This document shows, piece after piece, positions 51,529 through 61,190 of a DNA stretch of 64,000 nucleotides. A program made the translations under genes and the position numbers. The DNA comes from Lactiplantibacillus nangangensis (GTDB lineage Bacteria > Bacillota > Bacilli > Lactobacillales > Lactobacillaceae), in NCBI RefSeq assembly GCF_005405065.1, contig NZ_BJDI01000009.1:1-64000 (forward strand). The letters run 5' to 3'. A model generated the notes under the pieces. The model ran no database searches. It was not told the DNA's origin and was given only the letters and a program-made list of their open reading frames with translations. The number at the start of each line of letters is the position of its first letter. The first letter of the stretch is position 1.

Positions 51529-52152
51529 TTGAAAAAATCTATCCGTACGATCTTAACCGCCTCAGCCGTAACCATGGGCTTATTATTCGCCGGCGCAGAA
51601 ACCGCCGATGCCGCCACGACTTATACGGTCAAAGCTGGTGACTGTGTTTGGGCCATCGCGCAACATTATGGTAGTAGCATCGATGCCATTGAAACAACCA
51701 ATCATATTCATGGTCACTTGATCTTGCCTGGGCAACAACTTTCAATTCCTGGCACCAATGATCAATCTACTAGTCAAACAACTACGACCAGCGCCGTAAC
51801 TACTGCGCCATCGACCAACACCCAGTCAGCAACGGCACCAAGCACGACAACTACGACGACGCCAGCCCCAGCCGCACCGGCAACCACCACGACTAATGAG
51901 TCAAGTTACACCGGTGGCAATTTGCAAAGCTATGTTCTTGGTCAAATGGCCGCTCGAACGGGTGTTTCAGCTGGGACCTGGAATCACATCATCACCCGTG
52001 AATCCAACTGGCAACCGCATGTCCGCAACAGTAGTAGTGGTGCTTACGGCTTGTTCCAAAACATGCATATTAGTGGCGGTTCCGTCGAAGAACAAGTGGA
52101 CGCCGCAGTGAACCTTTACCGGGTCCAAGGCATGCAAGCTTGGGCATTTTAG
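51529..52152 (+). CDS. Secreted LysM protein with transglycosylase-like C-terminus
   Basis: This 207-residue secreted protein has a signal peptide (about 1-28), one LysM domain that binds peptidoglycan ([20 protein letters not shown] ... GQQLSIPG, about 31-76), a Thr/Ala/Pro-rich linker (about 80-120), and a C-terminal part ([24 protein letters not shown] ... [11 protein letters not shown]) like the RPF/IsaA/lysozyme-type muralytic domain, with catalytic Glu in RESNW. TTG 51529 has AGGAGT 8 nt upstream. It likely trims the wall during growth. It is followed by no clear terminator, but by a separate MerR-type promoter. Confidence 0.87.
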   Translation: MKKSIRTILTASAVTMGLLFAGAETADAATTYTVKAGDCVWAIAQHYGSSIDAIETTNHIHGHLILPGQQLSIPGTNDQSTSQTTTTSAVTTAPSTNTQSATAPSTTTTTTPAPAAPATTTTNESSYTGGNLQSYVLGQMAARTGVSAGTWNHIITRESNWQPHVRNSSSGAYGLFQNMHISGGSVEEQVDAAVNLYRVQGMQAWAF

Positions 52153-52171
52153 TCTGATTCAATTCTCCCTC

Positions 52172-52202
52172 TTGACTGTAACGTTACGGTACCCTTTATA
52201 GT
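52172..52202 (+). promoter_or_regulatory. MerR-type promoter with 19-bp spacer
   Basis: TTGACT (52172-52177) and TATAGT (52197-52202) are 19 bp apart. The spacer GTAACGTTACGGTACCCTT contains the TAACGTTACGGTA-like inverted repeat found at MerR-family operators. Such over-long spacers need an activator that untwists DNA. Confidence 0.75.
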
Positions 52203-52239
52203 GAAACCATAACGTTGGATTCAAGCAAAGGAGATTAAT

Positions 52240-52668
52240 ATGAAAACAGAAAATGACGCACTAACTGAAAAAATTATCAATTTGGAAAAAGGGGCCTTGG
52301 ATAAGTGGTTCAAGGGAGATACTTCAGGCTACCTAGACATTTGGTCAAAAGACAACTTTTCTTACTTCGACAGCTTTAAGGCAGAACGGATCGATGATTA
52401 TAACCAGATTAAACAATTCGTCTTGGCAAATGTTGAAGGCAAGCTGTTCGCAGATAACTATAACTTCAAAACCCCTCGCGTCCAAGCCAGCGAAGACATG
52501 GCCGTTTTGACCTACCAACTATTTGCAGACACGTCTCTAAATGAGATGCGTTACAACTGTATCGAAGTCTATCAACGGGAAAATAATGATTGGAAAGTTA
52601 TCCACTCTACTTGGTCGGTTATTCGCCCAATGGACATGACCTTTGAACCACACAAAACGCTCGTTTAA
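52240..52668 (+). CDS. SnoaL/DUF4440-like small protein
   Basis: This 142-residue soluble protein has the NTF2-like alpha+beta pattern of SnoaL/DUF4440 proteins (ALDKWFKGDTSGYLDIWSKD ... FSYFDSF ... VLTYQLFADT ... WKVIHSTWSVIRP). These proteins are ligand-binding or isomerase-like; the substrate is unknown. AAGGAG is 8 nt before the ATG. Expression is probably controlled by a MerR-family activator acting at 52172-52202; no such regulator is encoded nearby. Confidence 0.7.
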   Translation: MKTENDALTEKIINLEKGALDKWFKGDTSGYLDIWSKDNFSYFDSFKAERIDDYNQIKQFVLANVEGKLFADNYNFKTPRVQASEDMAVLTYQLFADTSLNEMRYNCIEVYQRENNDWKVIHSTWSVIRPMDMTFEPHKTLV

Positions 52669-52701
52669 TCGATCATACTGTCACTCAAAATTTTCCTAAA
52701 A

Positions 52702-52738
52702 ATAAAGCACATTGCCGACTGTGGCAGTGTGCTTTTTA
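52702..52738 (+). terminator. Terminator of the SnoaL-like gene
   Basis: AAGCACATTGCC and GGCAGTGTGCTT pair, with one G.T pair, followed by TTTTT. Confidence 0.85.
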
Positions 52739-52866
52739 GGTCATTATTTAAGTTTGGAAGTGGTCACTGACCCTTTCCTCATAGTTATTATACCATGCTC
52801 ATCAAAGCAAAAACAGACTGGTCATTTGCTAAGAAGCGCGTAAACTAGAGGCTCGGAGGTGGCCAA

Positions 52867-54687
52867 ATGACTCAATCAGCAGCGCAACATTTACAACAAC
52901 TTTACCAACAGTTAAGTCGTGATATTCCCACACTTACTAAGCAACTGGCCGACCTTGGACAAACGGCCCGTAACGTTAAACGTGAGCTGGGCACCGATGG
53001 TCATTTAGATTTGGGCACTTATAGTGAGACCTTAGATACTTTTGCCAGCATCGAAACCAACAACCGCCAAATCGACACCCTTAATGCTCGTGCCCAAACG
53101 GCCGCAACTCGACTAGCACATGCGAAATTGCTCTTACCACAAGCTTATTTCGCCAAAATCAATTTGGCTTATGACGGTGACGACGCGGAAGACTTTTATC
53201 TTGGTAAAGTCGGTTATGTGGATGCCGCTGGCAATGACTTAGTTTACGATTGGCGTGCGCCGGTCGCCGCCGTGTACTACGCCAACCGCAATGGTGCAAC
53301 CAGCTATCAAGCTAATGGCCGCACCATCCCAGTCACGGTCAGCCAACGCCAACAGTTTGTCATCGACCATGATCACTTAGAACAAGTTGTTGACGCCCAG
53401 GCAGCCATTGGCGATCCACTGCTGCTTGCTGTTTTAGCTAGCAATCGCAGTGGCGGTTTACAAGAGATCACGGCCACCATCCAGCAAGAACAAAATGCAA
53501 TTATTCGTGAAAACGACCATGCTGTTGTCCTGGTCGACGGGGTCGCAGGTAGTGGCAAAACGTCAGTCCTTTTACAGCGTGTTGCCTACCTACTGTACCA
53601 ACATCGTCATGACTGGACTCCAGCCGACATTTTAATTATCACACCTAGCATTGCCTTTAGCCGTTATATTCGCGGCGTGTTACCGGCACTGGGTGAAGCC
53701 GAGCCGCTTAGTACCACTTATCCCAAATTAGTCGCAGCTTTAGGACGCCGATTTGGGTTAGAAATCACCACGCTCGCTGACAATCATCTGCCAGCTTTAG
53801 CCGACCTAATTCAAGCACCACAGCCAAACGTCCCAGCTGGGTTAAATGGTCAGGCCTACGCGCAGACTAGTGAGCAAGCCAACTTCATCACCCGGATGCA
53901 ACATGCTTGGCGCTGGTTACAAGCTACCAATCAAACCCCAGATGATGTCAGTCAGTGGTTAGATTGGCCGTCACTCGCTAAAAGTTGGGGGTTACCAACC
54001 TTAACGCCTTACGACCAACTCTACTTATTGGTTCAGATTACGGGCCACACACAGACGACTACGGCCGCCCTATTCGTTGATGAAGCACAAGATTATGACG
54101 CCGACGTTTGGCTATTACTCGCTGCCATCTTCAAAAAGTCTCAACTTACCATTGTTGGCGATCACCACCAACGTTTGGTCGGCGTGGGTCCAAAAATTGA
54201 CACTTTTTTCAAGGCCAACCAGACGATCAACTTAAAATTAAGGACAAGTTACCGCGCTACCGGCGCCATTACCAGCTACTTTTCACAATTTGCTGGTGAT
54301 TGGTCAACTGCGATCCAAGCAGTTCAACCACTTGGCACGCCACCAACTAGGTTATCGACCACCGATTGGTCAGCCCTACAATCTGAGTTGACAGTGCCAG
54401 CGAGGCAAAGTTTAGCCTTGATTACGCCCACGACGGCTGAAGCCAGTCAATTAGCCAAACAATTTTCAAGTGCACACTTGATTACCGCCAATGATCACCA
54501 AACCGTTCAACCCGGCCTGAATATTTTGGTGCTCACTGTCGCGAAAGGGTTAGAATTTGATCAAGTCATCATCACCGGGTGGCAAAGTGACTTCTACACG
54601 GATGCTGATTCTGGTCAAAACAGACGTTACGTTGCGGCTTCGCGTGGCACTAAAAAATTAACGCTAATTGATAACGACCTGCTTTAA
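52867..54687 (+). CDS. HelD-like superfamily 1 helicase
   Basis: This 606-residue ATPase has an N-terminal coiled-coil-like arm (about 1-90), Walker A GVAGSGKTS (about 224-232), Walker B LFVDEAQDYD, SF1 motif VGDHHQRL, and a C-terminal RecA-like half with TVAKGLEFDQVI and YVAASRGTKKL. This is the HelD family, which removes stalled RNA polymerase from DNA or recycles it. It is shorter than B. subtilis HelD (774 residues). GGAGG is about 6 nt before the ATG. It has no partner gene in the window. Confidence 0.85.
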   Translation: MTQSAAQHLQQLYQQLSRDIPTLTKQLADLGQTARNVKRELGTDGHLDLGTYSETLDTFASIETNNRQIDTLNARAQTAATRLAHAKLLLPQAYFAKINLAYDGDDAEDFYLGKVGYVDAAGNDLVYDWRAPVAAVYYANRNGATSYQANGRTIPVTVSQRQQFVIDHDHLEQVVDAQAAIGDPLLLAVLASNRSGGLQEITATIQQEQNAIIRENDHAVVLVDGVAGSGKTSVLLQRVAYLLYQHRHDWTPADILIITPSIAFSRYIRGVLPALGEAEPLSTTYPKLVAALGRRFGLEITTLADNHLPALADLIQAPQPNVPAGLNGQAYAQTSEQANFITRMQHAWRWLQATNQTPDDVSQWLDWPSLAKSWGLPTLTPYDQLYLLVQITGHTQTTTAALFVDEAQDYDADVWLLLAAIFKKSQLTIVGDHHQRLVGVGPKIDTFFKANQTINLKLRTSYRATGAITSYFSQFAGDWSTAIQAVQPLGTPPTRLSTTDWSALQSELTVPARQSLALITPTTAEASQLAKQFSSAHLITANDHQTVQPGLNILVLTVAKGLEFDQVIITGWQSDFYTDADSGQNRRYVAASRGTKKLTLIDNDLL

Positions 54688-54811
54688 CTACCATAAATTC
54701 AACAATAGTTATGCTTAATAAGTGTCAGAATAGTTTCTGTCAGTTAAGCACAATCCTGATTGTTATCTTCATTTCAGCAACAACTGCCTCAATCGACTGA
54801 AACACTAAATA

Positions 54812-54998
54812 GCCGGAGGTTGCCGTGGATGGCATCGGTCGTGTTGGTGGCGTTTGGTCGACGAATTTTGTCGGCCTTACGCCACGGACCGGCCGGGACA
54901 ATTGCCGGCTTGGCAACTGTTCCGGGCGAGGGCCAAGACGTTTCTCAGGCTTGGACCGGTCCCACGACCGCATGTCATCCGCGGCAACCGGAGGCGGC
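54812..54998 (+). repeat. Family B structured repeat, copy B2
   Basis: It starts GCCGGAGGT and ends CAACCGGAGGCGGC. Arms TTGCCGTGGATGGCAT and ATGTCATCCGCGGCAA pair with G.T wobbles. Inner stems: CGAC/GTCG and GGCCAAG/CTTGGACC. The flank 54688-54811 has no gene. Reading frames inside the copy are not genes. Confidence 0.85.
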
Positions 54999-55012
54999 AA
55001 AAAGCAACTATA

Positions 55013-55066
55013 ACAAAGAACCAGCAACAGTTTGCAAAACAAGGCAAGCTGTCGCTGGTTCTTTGT
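55013..55066 (-). terminator. Terminator of the flavin reductase operon
   Basis: AAAGAACCAGC pairs with GCTGGTTCTTT; the inner ACAG/CTGT and TTGC/GCAA extend it. On the minus strand it follows the 55087 stop. Confidence 0.75.
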
Positions 55067-55086
55067 CGTTATCCTAAATTTACAGT

Positions 55087-57525
55087 TTAAAATTCAGCCA
55101 CTGTTAATTCATCTGCTAAAGCACTCGCTGCTGCGATCCGGCCAAAGGTAAAGATATCCGCTAAGGAATTCCCGCCTAAACGATTCCCGGCATGAATCCC
55201 ACCGGCAACTTCACCGGCCGCATATAAGCCGTCAATCGCCTGACCCGCGTCATTGAGAACGTGTGCACCAGTATCGATCTTCAAGCCACCCATCGTATGA
55301 TGTGTCGCTGGTTTCCGCGGCGTTGCATAAAATGGGGCAACGGCAACTTTCAAGTCAAACGCATTCTTATGGAATTCAGGATCTTCCCCCGCATCGACAT
55401 AAGAATTGTAATCATTGACCGTCTTCGTCAAGACTGCTGGATCCATATTTAACTGTTTAGCCAAATCAGCTATCGTATCCGCTCTAAACAAAGTCCCGGC
55501 CGCGACTTGTTGGTCAATCTTAGCTTGTGACGTATTGTAGGCAGTCGCCTTGATGGCATCATCCGCAATCAAATAGAACAGACTGCCGTTATCGATCGCC
55601 GCTTGGGTCAACTCATCACGGCTACCGTATTCATTCACAAACCGTTTTCCGGCTTGATTGACCATCACATAGTTCTGTGGTGGCACTTGTAACCCACTAA
55701 AGAGTTCACCGGTATCTGGATCAGAGACTGGCATCATTTGTGAGAAGCCCATGCCGACTAAATCAGCACCGACACTCGTCCCCAAACGAATCCCATCCCC
55801 CGTCATCGCCGGCGAGTTGGTCGTTTGAATATCATCGTCAATGGCCGTCCAGTACGTATTATACTTTTGTAACATCTTCGTATTGGCCGCAAAACCACCA
55901 GAAGCTAAAATAACTGCCTTAGCATGAACGACTACTTTTTCATGTTTTGGTCCTTCAGCAATTAAACCATCCACTTTGCCGTCAGTCGTTGTTAAGGACT
56001 TGACTGTTGTTTCAGTCATGATCCGACCACCATGCTTAGTCACAAATGGTTGTAACGCTTTGATATAGGCAAATCCAAGATCACCCATTGGTTTGTGACC
56101 CCGACGCCAAATCGCCCCAACTGGCATCGTGACTTGTGATTTATCAAAATCGACGCCAATTTTTTCAAGCCATTTAACCGATTCCAACGCATGATCCGTC
56201 AAAACTTTAACCAAATCATATTGACCATAAATCTTATGACCATTCAGATCTGTCCGCTTGCCACCTAAATAAGTTTGAATCCGGTGTAACAAGGTCGAAT
56301 CAAATAAATAGCCCCGTTGATCGGCATTTTCAGTTAAATAAGCGTTGATCTGCGTCTTCAAAGCACGAAAGTCTGGCAAGTAGTCGGAATCAATCGTTTC
56401 TTCATCAATTTCTGTAATTTCTTTTAAGGTGTGTTTTTCACCAGGAATAGCGTCAAATTGATGCTGCCAATCTGGATCAGCCGCATTCATCGGGCCACCA
56501 GCACGAACCGTATTACCCCCAACTGCTGGGAATTTTTCCAGTACGAGCACATTACGACCAGCTTGCAATACTTTGGCCGCTGCGGTTAAACCAGCACCAC
56601 CGGCACCAACAACGACAACATCCGTACTAATATCCGTCACACTCGTTTGAGGGGTTGCCGTCGCTTGACGCCGTTTCTTCAAATCATCTGGATTAGCACC
56701 AGCTTGTTTAACGGCTTGAGCCACCCCGTTGATCACACCATGACTCGTGATTGAGGCCCCAGAAATCGCATCGACCGCCAACGTCTGACCGTCAATGATT
56801 TCTTGTGGGATCCGTTTAAAGGCCACATCCGCAATCCCTTTCGTTTCCGCGGAAGTATCAATTTTAATCGATTCAATTCGGTCGTCGGAAAGGGTCACAG
56901 ACATCGGTAAATCACCATTATGTCCAGTTGCCGTTACATCGTAAGTCCCTGGCTGATACTTCACGGCAGTTGGGACAGCCATCGCGTTAACAATGTCTGT
57001 AAATTTCATAAATTTAGCAAAGCAACTGTCCAAGAAATCAATCGTGCCGGCTGCCTTGAGCTGACCATCCGCATCAAAAGCGGTCTGTGCCCGACCCAAT
57101 AAGAATTCAGAACCAGGCATCACACTTGCATTGACGCCGGGTGCGTCGAGCACTTGGCGTAAATGTAACTGGGCCCGCGACGACCCTTGAACGCTGTAAG
57201 ACGCCCCAACGATCATCACTGGTTTGCCGTCTAGTGGATGTAATTTGAAAGATAACCATTCGATAATGCTCTTCAAGGCTGAAGGAATAGAATGATTGTG
57301 CTCAGGAGTGGCAATAATAACGCCATCCGCAGCTTCAATTTTTTGCACAAATTCTTGAATAACGGGACCTTCCGACTGGTCATCCGATTCATCAAACATC
57401 GGAACCGCGGCTAAGTCCAAGATTTCAATTTCAGCTTTGTCCGCAAAATGGGTTTGCATAAAGGTCAATAGTTGACGGTTGTATGATTTTTTAGCATTTG
57501 TCCCAGCAATTCCAATAAATTTCAT
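55087..57525 (-). CDS. Fused NADPH:FMN reductase/FMN-binding/fumarate-reductase-type flavoprotein (HcrB-like)
   Basis: This 812-residue fusion has three parts. Residues about 1-180 are an NADPH-dependent FMN reductase ([13 protein letters not shown] ... [14 protein letters not shown]). About 190-275 form an FMN_bind domain with [12 protein letters not shown], the site where FMN is often attached through Thr/Ser by ApbE. About 300-812 are a fumarate-reductase/flavocytochrome-type FAD domain ([13 protein letters not shown] ... HHTMGGLKI ... GRIAAASAL). This build and length match HcrB, the hydroxycinnamate reductase of L. plantarum, which reduces the side-chain double bond of coumaric-type acids. 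Substrate here is inferred. ATG 57525 overlaps hcrA-like stop (TAATG). Confidence 0.85.
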   Translation of the reverse strand: MKFIGIAGTNAKKSYNRQLLTFMQTHFADKAEIEILDLAAVPMFDESDDQSEGPVIQEFVQKIEAADGVIIATPEHNHSIPSALKSIIEWLSFKLHPLDGKPVMIVGASYSVQGSSRAQLHLRQVLDAPGVNASVMPGSEFLLGRAQTAFDADGQLKAAGTIDFLDSCFAKFMKFTDIVNAMAVPTAVKYQPGTYDVTATGHNGDLPMSVTLSDDRIESIKIDTSAETKGIADVAFKRIPQEIIDGQTLAVDAISGASITSHGVINGVAQAVKQAGANPDDLKKRRQATATPQTSVTDISTDVVVVGAGGAGLTAAAKVLQAGRNVLVLEKFPAVGGNTVRAGGPMNAADPDWQHQFDAIPGEKHTLKEITEIDEETIDSDYLPDFRALKTQINAYLTENADQRGYLFDSTLLHRIQTYLGGKRTDLNGHKIYGQYDLVKVLTDHALESVKWLEKIGVDFDKSQVTMPVGAIWRRGHKPMGDLGFAYIKALQPFVTKHGGRIMTETTVKSLTTTDGKVDGLIAEGPKHEKVVVHAKAVILASGGFAANTKMLQKYNTYWTAIDDDIQTTNSPAMTGDGIRLGTSVGADLVGMGFSQMMPVSDPDTGELFSGLQVPPQNYVMVNQAGKRFVNEYGSRDELTQAAIDNGSLFYLIADDAIKATAYNTSQAKIDQQVAAGTLFRADTIADLAKQLNMDPAVLTKTVNDYNSYVDAGEDPEFHKNAFDLKVAVAPFYATPRKPATHHTMGGLKIDTGAHVLNDAGQAIDGLYAAGEVAGGIHAGNRLGGNSLADIFTFGRIAAASALADELTVAEF

Positions 57526-58145
57526 TAGATATCCCTCCCATTCGCAACTTGGCTCCACGAAAATTGTTGATTTTTCTCAACAAACTTATTCGCCGGCGTA
57601 ATTTTAGCCGTTAAATCTACAAATGCCATAAAGGCAGTAAAATCGTCATCTAATTCGGCCGCTTTAGTCGCATCCTTCAAATTGCCAGCTTCGTCGAAAG
57701 CTTGTAGAGAATGGCCTAATAAATATTCGACGTTCGGCATGACCAATGCTTTTAATTCGGGAGCTTCCAAAATTTGACGTAAATGAGCTTGTGCCCGCGA
57801 CGTCCCTAATGACCCATTCGAAGCGCCAACAATCATGACCGGCTTGCTAATTAACGGTCGGGTCGTGTATGAAAGCCATTCAATTGCACTCTTTAAAACT
57901 GCGGGAATCGAATGATCATATTCCGGTGTCGCAAAAATGACCCCATCTGCCGCCACAATTTGGTCAGACAACGCTTGAACTGGCGCTGGTGCCGTCCGGT
58001 CTTCTGGTTCGTTAAAAGCGGGTAACCCAGCAATTTCTGCGATTTCAATCGTCGCTTGCTTCGCAAAGTGCTGTTGCATGTATTGCAATAGTTGGCGATT
58101 CGTCGAGTTAGTCGCGTTCGTGCCGACAATTCCTACTAATTTCAT
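57525..58145 (-). CDS. NADPH-dependent FMN reductase (HcrA-like)
   Basis: This 206-residue flavodoxin-fold reductase ([20 protein letters not shown] ... [20 protein letters not shown] ... [14 protein letters not shown]) is closely similar to the N-terminal domain of the fusion encoded next, so it probably arose by duplication. It is the counterpart of HcrA in L. plantarum, whose product is needed with HcrB. ATG 58145 has AGAGGAT about 8 nt upstream. It is translationally coupled to the fusion gene and diverges from the LysR gene across a 197-bp region. Confidence 0.85.
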   Translation of the reverse strand: MKLVGIVGTNATNSTNRQLLQYMQQHFAKQATIEIAEIAGLPAFNEPEDRTAPAPVQALSDQIVAADGVIFATPEYDHSIPAVLKSAIEWLSYTTRPLISKPVMIVGASNGSLGTSRAQAHLRQILEAPELKALVMPNVEYLLGHSLQAFDEAGNLKDATKAAELDDDFTAFMAFVDLTAKITPANKFVEKNQQFSWSQVANGRDI

Positions 58146-58342
58146 CAGTGAACATCCTCTCAAGATAGTGATTATTTGTTAATATCGTCATTGTTTACTT
58201 ATGATATAGGATCGTATTTGTGCCATAATGACACTAACTATCCGATTAACGTTTAGTTTAAGGGACAATTAGAGCTTTGTGAAATATTTATTTAACTATG
58301 ACTTCATAACAAAATAACTATCATGATTGGAGGTCCAGCCTG
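58146..58342. promoter_or_regulatory. Divergent promoter region of the flavin reductase operon and LysR gene
   Basis: The 197-bp AT-rich spacer should hold both promoters and LysR binding sites. The motif AACTATGACTTCATAAC (58292-58308) and ATAGTGATTATTTG (58166-58179) have T-N11-A-like symmetry, but the sequences are too weak to fix sites. Confidence 0.5.
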
Positions 58343-59296
58343 ATGTCCAAAACGGACTCAACGAATTTGTTACAGTTTATCGACGTCTTATTGAAACATG
58401 GCAATTTTACGCGGGCAGCCAAAGACCTGTATATCTCGCAGCCCTATCTCACACAGACCATTAAAAGTGTTGAAGCAGAACTAGGCGTCACCATTATCGA
58501 TCGTGACGCCTCACCATTAAAACTCACGCCTGCTGGTCGACTTTACTACCAATACTTAACGACTTTGGAAAATCAAAAGGATCAATTCCGCCAACAGTTA
58601 CATCAATTCACCATTCCGGCGCACCAGACGATTCGACTCGGCATCTTGTCTAGCTTGGGATATTATTTATTGCCATTAGTCATCCCGAGTTACACCCAAG
58701 TGCATCCTGATGTCAAAATTGCTTTAACGGAAGATATCTCGGAACGTAATGAACAGCGCCTGCTGCATGGCGAGTTAGACTTTCTCATCGGTCAGAATCC
58801 CGAGACCGTTGCCCCTGGGTTGACGGTACACGAACGTGGTAAAGATGGCTATTACGCGGTTATTCCACAAACGTCGAAGTTTTATCAGCCACACCAAGCC
58901 TACATCAACCCAGGTACCCTCGACATCGAAGCGTTGCTACACGAAAAGTTGGTGTTGTCGCCACGCGGTTCTTCGATTCGGCGGCAAGTTGATTATTTAC
59001 TCCAAAAGTATCATGTGAACCCAGAAATCGTGGTTGAAAGCACCAATACTTTCACAATTGCCAAACTAGCCGAAAAAGGGGTCGGCATCACGTTCTTACC
59101 AGACAGTGTCTATGTTCAGCCAGATGGTGAAGCCTACAATCTCTATCCGTTACCAGCCAGCTTGTTGTCGCTGAATTACTTCATCGCTTTCGCCAGCACG
59201 CACCAATTAAGTCAAAATGAACAAGATTTCATCACCATTTTCCTAACAAATCTTGAATCCAGTCTGGCGGAGATTGCCTCGCTGTCACCTGAATAG
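58343..59296 (+). CDS. LysR-family transcriptional regulator
   Basis: This 317-residue regulator has an N-terminal winged helix-turn-helix (about 1-65: FTRAAKDLYISQPYLTQTIK) and a C-terminal periplasmic-binding-like sensor domain (about 90-295). It diverges from the HcrA/HcrB-like operon, so it most likely controls that operon in response to its substrate, as HcrR does for hcrAB. GGAGG lies 8 nt before the ATG. The substrate-sensing ligand is not shown. Confidence 0.9.
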   Translation: MSKTDSTNLLQFIDVLLKHGNFTRAAKDLYISQPYLTQTIKSVEAELGVTIIDRDASPLKLTPAGRLYYQYLTTLENQKDQFRQQLHQFTIPAHQTIRLGILSSLGYYLLPLVIPSYTQVHPDVKIALTEDISERNEQRLLHGELDFLIGQNPETVAPGLTVHERGKDGYYAVIPQTSKFYQPHQAYINPGTLDIEALLHEKLVLSPRGSSIRRQVDYLLQKYHVNPEIVVESTNTFTIAKLAEKGVGITFLPDSVYVQPDGEAYNLYPLPASLLSLNYFIAFASTHQLSQNEQDFITIFLTNLESSLAEIASLSPE

Positions 59297-59349
59297 TAGC
59301 CAATTATAATTACGGACGTTTGGTGCTAGTTGATTTAACTTGTCACTCT

Positions 59350-59388
59350 GGTTGGTCCAGCATTTTAGGAACCAACCGGCAGGCGGCA
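59350..59388 (+). repeat. Short repeat remnant or mini-element
   Basis: GGTTGGT pairs with ACCAACC around CCAGCATTTTAGGA, and CGGCAGGCGGC is the 3' end sequence of families A and B. The core is missing, so this looks like a deletion derivative. Confidence 0.55.
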
Positions 59389-59477
59389 ATTTCAACTAGC
59401 ATCAAGCATAATAACGGGTATTCGAGGAATTTGCTACCGTCGTCATCACTCACAACTTTGACCAAACCTCCAAATTA

Positions 59478-59666
59478 GCCGGAGGTTGCCGCGGATGGCA
59501 TCGGTCATGAAGGTGGCGTTTGGCTGGCTGATTTTATGCCGGCCTTACGCCACGGACCGGCCGGGACAATTGCGGGTTTGGCAACTGTTCCGGGCGAGGG
59601 GGCAGACCGCTTCTCAGACTGACCCCGGTCCCACGACCGCATGCCATCCGCGGCAACCGGAGGCGG
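59478..59666 (+). repeat. Family B structured repeat, copy B3
   Basis: It starts GCCGGAGGT and ends CAACCGGAGGCGG. Arms TTGCCGCGGATGGCAT and ATGCCATCCGCGGCAA are perfectly complementary. Inner stems are GGC/GCC and GGGG.CAG/CTGACCCC, different from B1 and B2. The surrounding gap 59297-59738 contains this copy, the mini-element, the glmU terminator and no gene. Confidence 0.85.
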
Positions 59667-59682
59667 AAATCTCAGCGTAACT

Positions 59683-59730
59683 AAAAAATCCCAATCGGAA
59701 GCCTCAACAGCTCTGATTGGGATTTTAATT
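59683..59730 (-). terminator. glmU terminator
   Basis: On the minus strand AATCCCAATC...GAGC, loop, GCTTC...GATTGGGATT then TTTT. Confidence 0.85.
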
Positions 59731-59738
59731 AACTTATC

Positions 59739-61121
59739 TTACATGTTTTCTGGTTCATGAGGAACGCGTTTCCAAAAGTCCGGCTTGTTAGTCTGCCGTG
59801 CTCTGGCAATCCCCATTTCGTGGAACTTGATATCATCGGTAATCGTTGAACCAGCAGCAATGAAGGAATGATCCGACACTTCAACTGGCGCAATGATATT
59901 AGAGTTGCTACCAACAAAGGCTGAGTCCCCAACGTTCGTATGATGCTTGTTCACACCATCGTAGTTGACGAAAACGACCCCACAACCAACGTTGATATCT
60001 TTACCCAAGGTGGCGTCCCCAACGTAGGTCAAATGACCAACTTTGGTCCGGTCACCGATTTGGGCTTTCTTCACTTCCACAAAGTTACCTAAGTGAACGT
60101 GCTTGCCAATTTCAGCTTGTGGCCGTAAGTGGCTGTATGGGCCGATATTGCTATCTGAATGCATAATTGAGTCTTCCAAGAATGATGAAGTGACCGTGAC
60201 CCGGTCCTCAATCGTCATGTCATGAATTTCAGAATGTGCACCAATAAAGCAATCTTCACCAATCGTCGTGTGACCTTTAATCAACACGCCGGGTTCGATA
60301 ATCGTATCGGCACCAATCTTAACACCCGCATCAATATATGTGTCTTCAGGGTTAATGATTGAAACCCCATCCGCCATGTGCGCTTCATTGATCCGTTTTT
60401 GCATGACTTTAGTCGCTTGGGCTAACGCTGAACGCGTGTTTACCCCCATGGATTCGTCAAAGTCAGCCATCCGATAAGCAGCCACAATGTCGCCTTGATC
60501 CTTCATGATCTGGATGACATCCGTCAAATAATACTCGCCTTGCGCGTTGTCATTGGTAACTTGATGTAAGGCTGCAAAGAGCTTTTTGTTATCGAAGCAA
60601 TAAACACCCGTATTAATTTCATGGATGTCTTGTTCTTCTTTTGTGGCATCTTTTTGTTCCACGATTTTTTCAACGATACCCAAATGATTACGAACCACCC
60701 GGCCGTAACCTTGAGGATCTGGCGCTTCAGACGTTAAGACCGTCCCCGCCGCTTTTTTAGCTTGATGATATTCAAATAATTCTTGGAACGTTTCGGCACG
60801 GAATAATGGCGTATCGCCACTAACGATCAGCGTCATCCCGTCTTCATCCTTCAAGAGCGGTTCAGCTTGTAAAATCGCGTGCCCTGTCCCTAATTGTTCC
60901 GTTTGGACCGCATATTTGGTCCGGTCGCCTAAGGCCGCTTCCACGTCCTTAGCACCATGGCCCACAATGGTCACGATATTATCCATTTTAGTGGCCTCAA
61001 CTTGGGTCAACACGTGGTCGACCATTGATTTGCCACAAACTTGATGTAGTACTTTGACTAACTTGGATTTCATTCGGGTCCCTTTACCAGCGGCCATAAT
61101 GATTGCGTTTTTGGTTGTCAT
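59739..61121 (-). CDS. glmU: Bifunctional GlcNAc-1-P uridyltransferase/glucosamine-1-P acetyltransferase
   Basis: GlmU (460 residues) acetylates glucosamine-1-phosphate and then makes UDP-GlcNAc, precursor of peptidoglycan and teichoic acids. The N-terminal pyrophosphorylase domain has [10 protein letters not shown] and VSGDTPL; the C-terminal left-handed beta-helix (about 250-455) carries hexapeptide repeats and the acetyl-CoA residues near [10 protein letters not shown]. Size is standard. AAGGAG lies 10-11 nt before the ATG. glmU after purR is the usual order in lactobacilli and bacilli. Confidence 0.97.
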   Translation of the reverse strand: MTTKNAIIMAAGKGTRMKSKLVKVLHQVCGKSMVDHVLTQVEATKMDNIVTIVGHGAKDVEAALGDRTKYAVQTEQLGTGHAILQAEPLLKDEDGMTLIVSGDTPLFRAETFQELFEYHQAKKAAGTVLTSEAPDPQGYGRVVRNHLGIVEKIVEQKDATKEEQDIHEINTGVYCFDNKKLFAALHQVTNDNAQGEYYLTDVIQIMKDQGDIVAAYRMADFDESMGVNTRSALAQATKVMQKRINEAHMADGVSIINPEDTYIDAGVKIGADTIIEPGVLIKGHTTIGEDCFIGAHSEIHDMTIEDRVTVTSSFLEDSIMHSDSNIGPYSHLRPQAEIGKHVHLGNFVEVKKAQIGDRTKVGHLTYVGDATLGKDINVGCGVVFVNYDGVNKHHTNVGDSAFVGSNSNIIAPVEVSDHSFIAAGSTITDDIKFHEMGIARARQTNKPDFWKRVPHEPENM

Positions 61122-61190
61122 TACAAAATTACTCCTTAGTCTTCAGATAACTTAATCATACCAAAAAATTGGTATGGTTAACATGGCGAC

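Noticed and set aside
54760-55090. Several reading frames of 60-105 codons on both strands
   Set aside because: They lie within repeat B2, recur in B1 and B3 with frameshifting differences, and have no ribosome binding sites.
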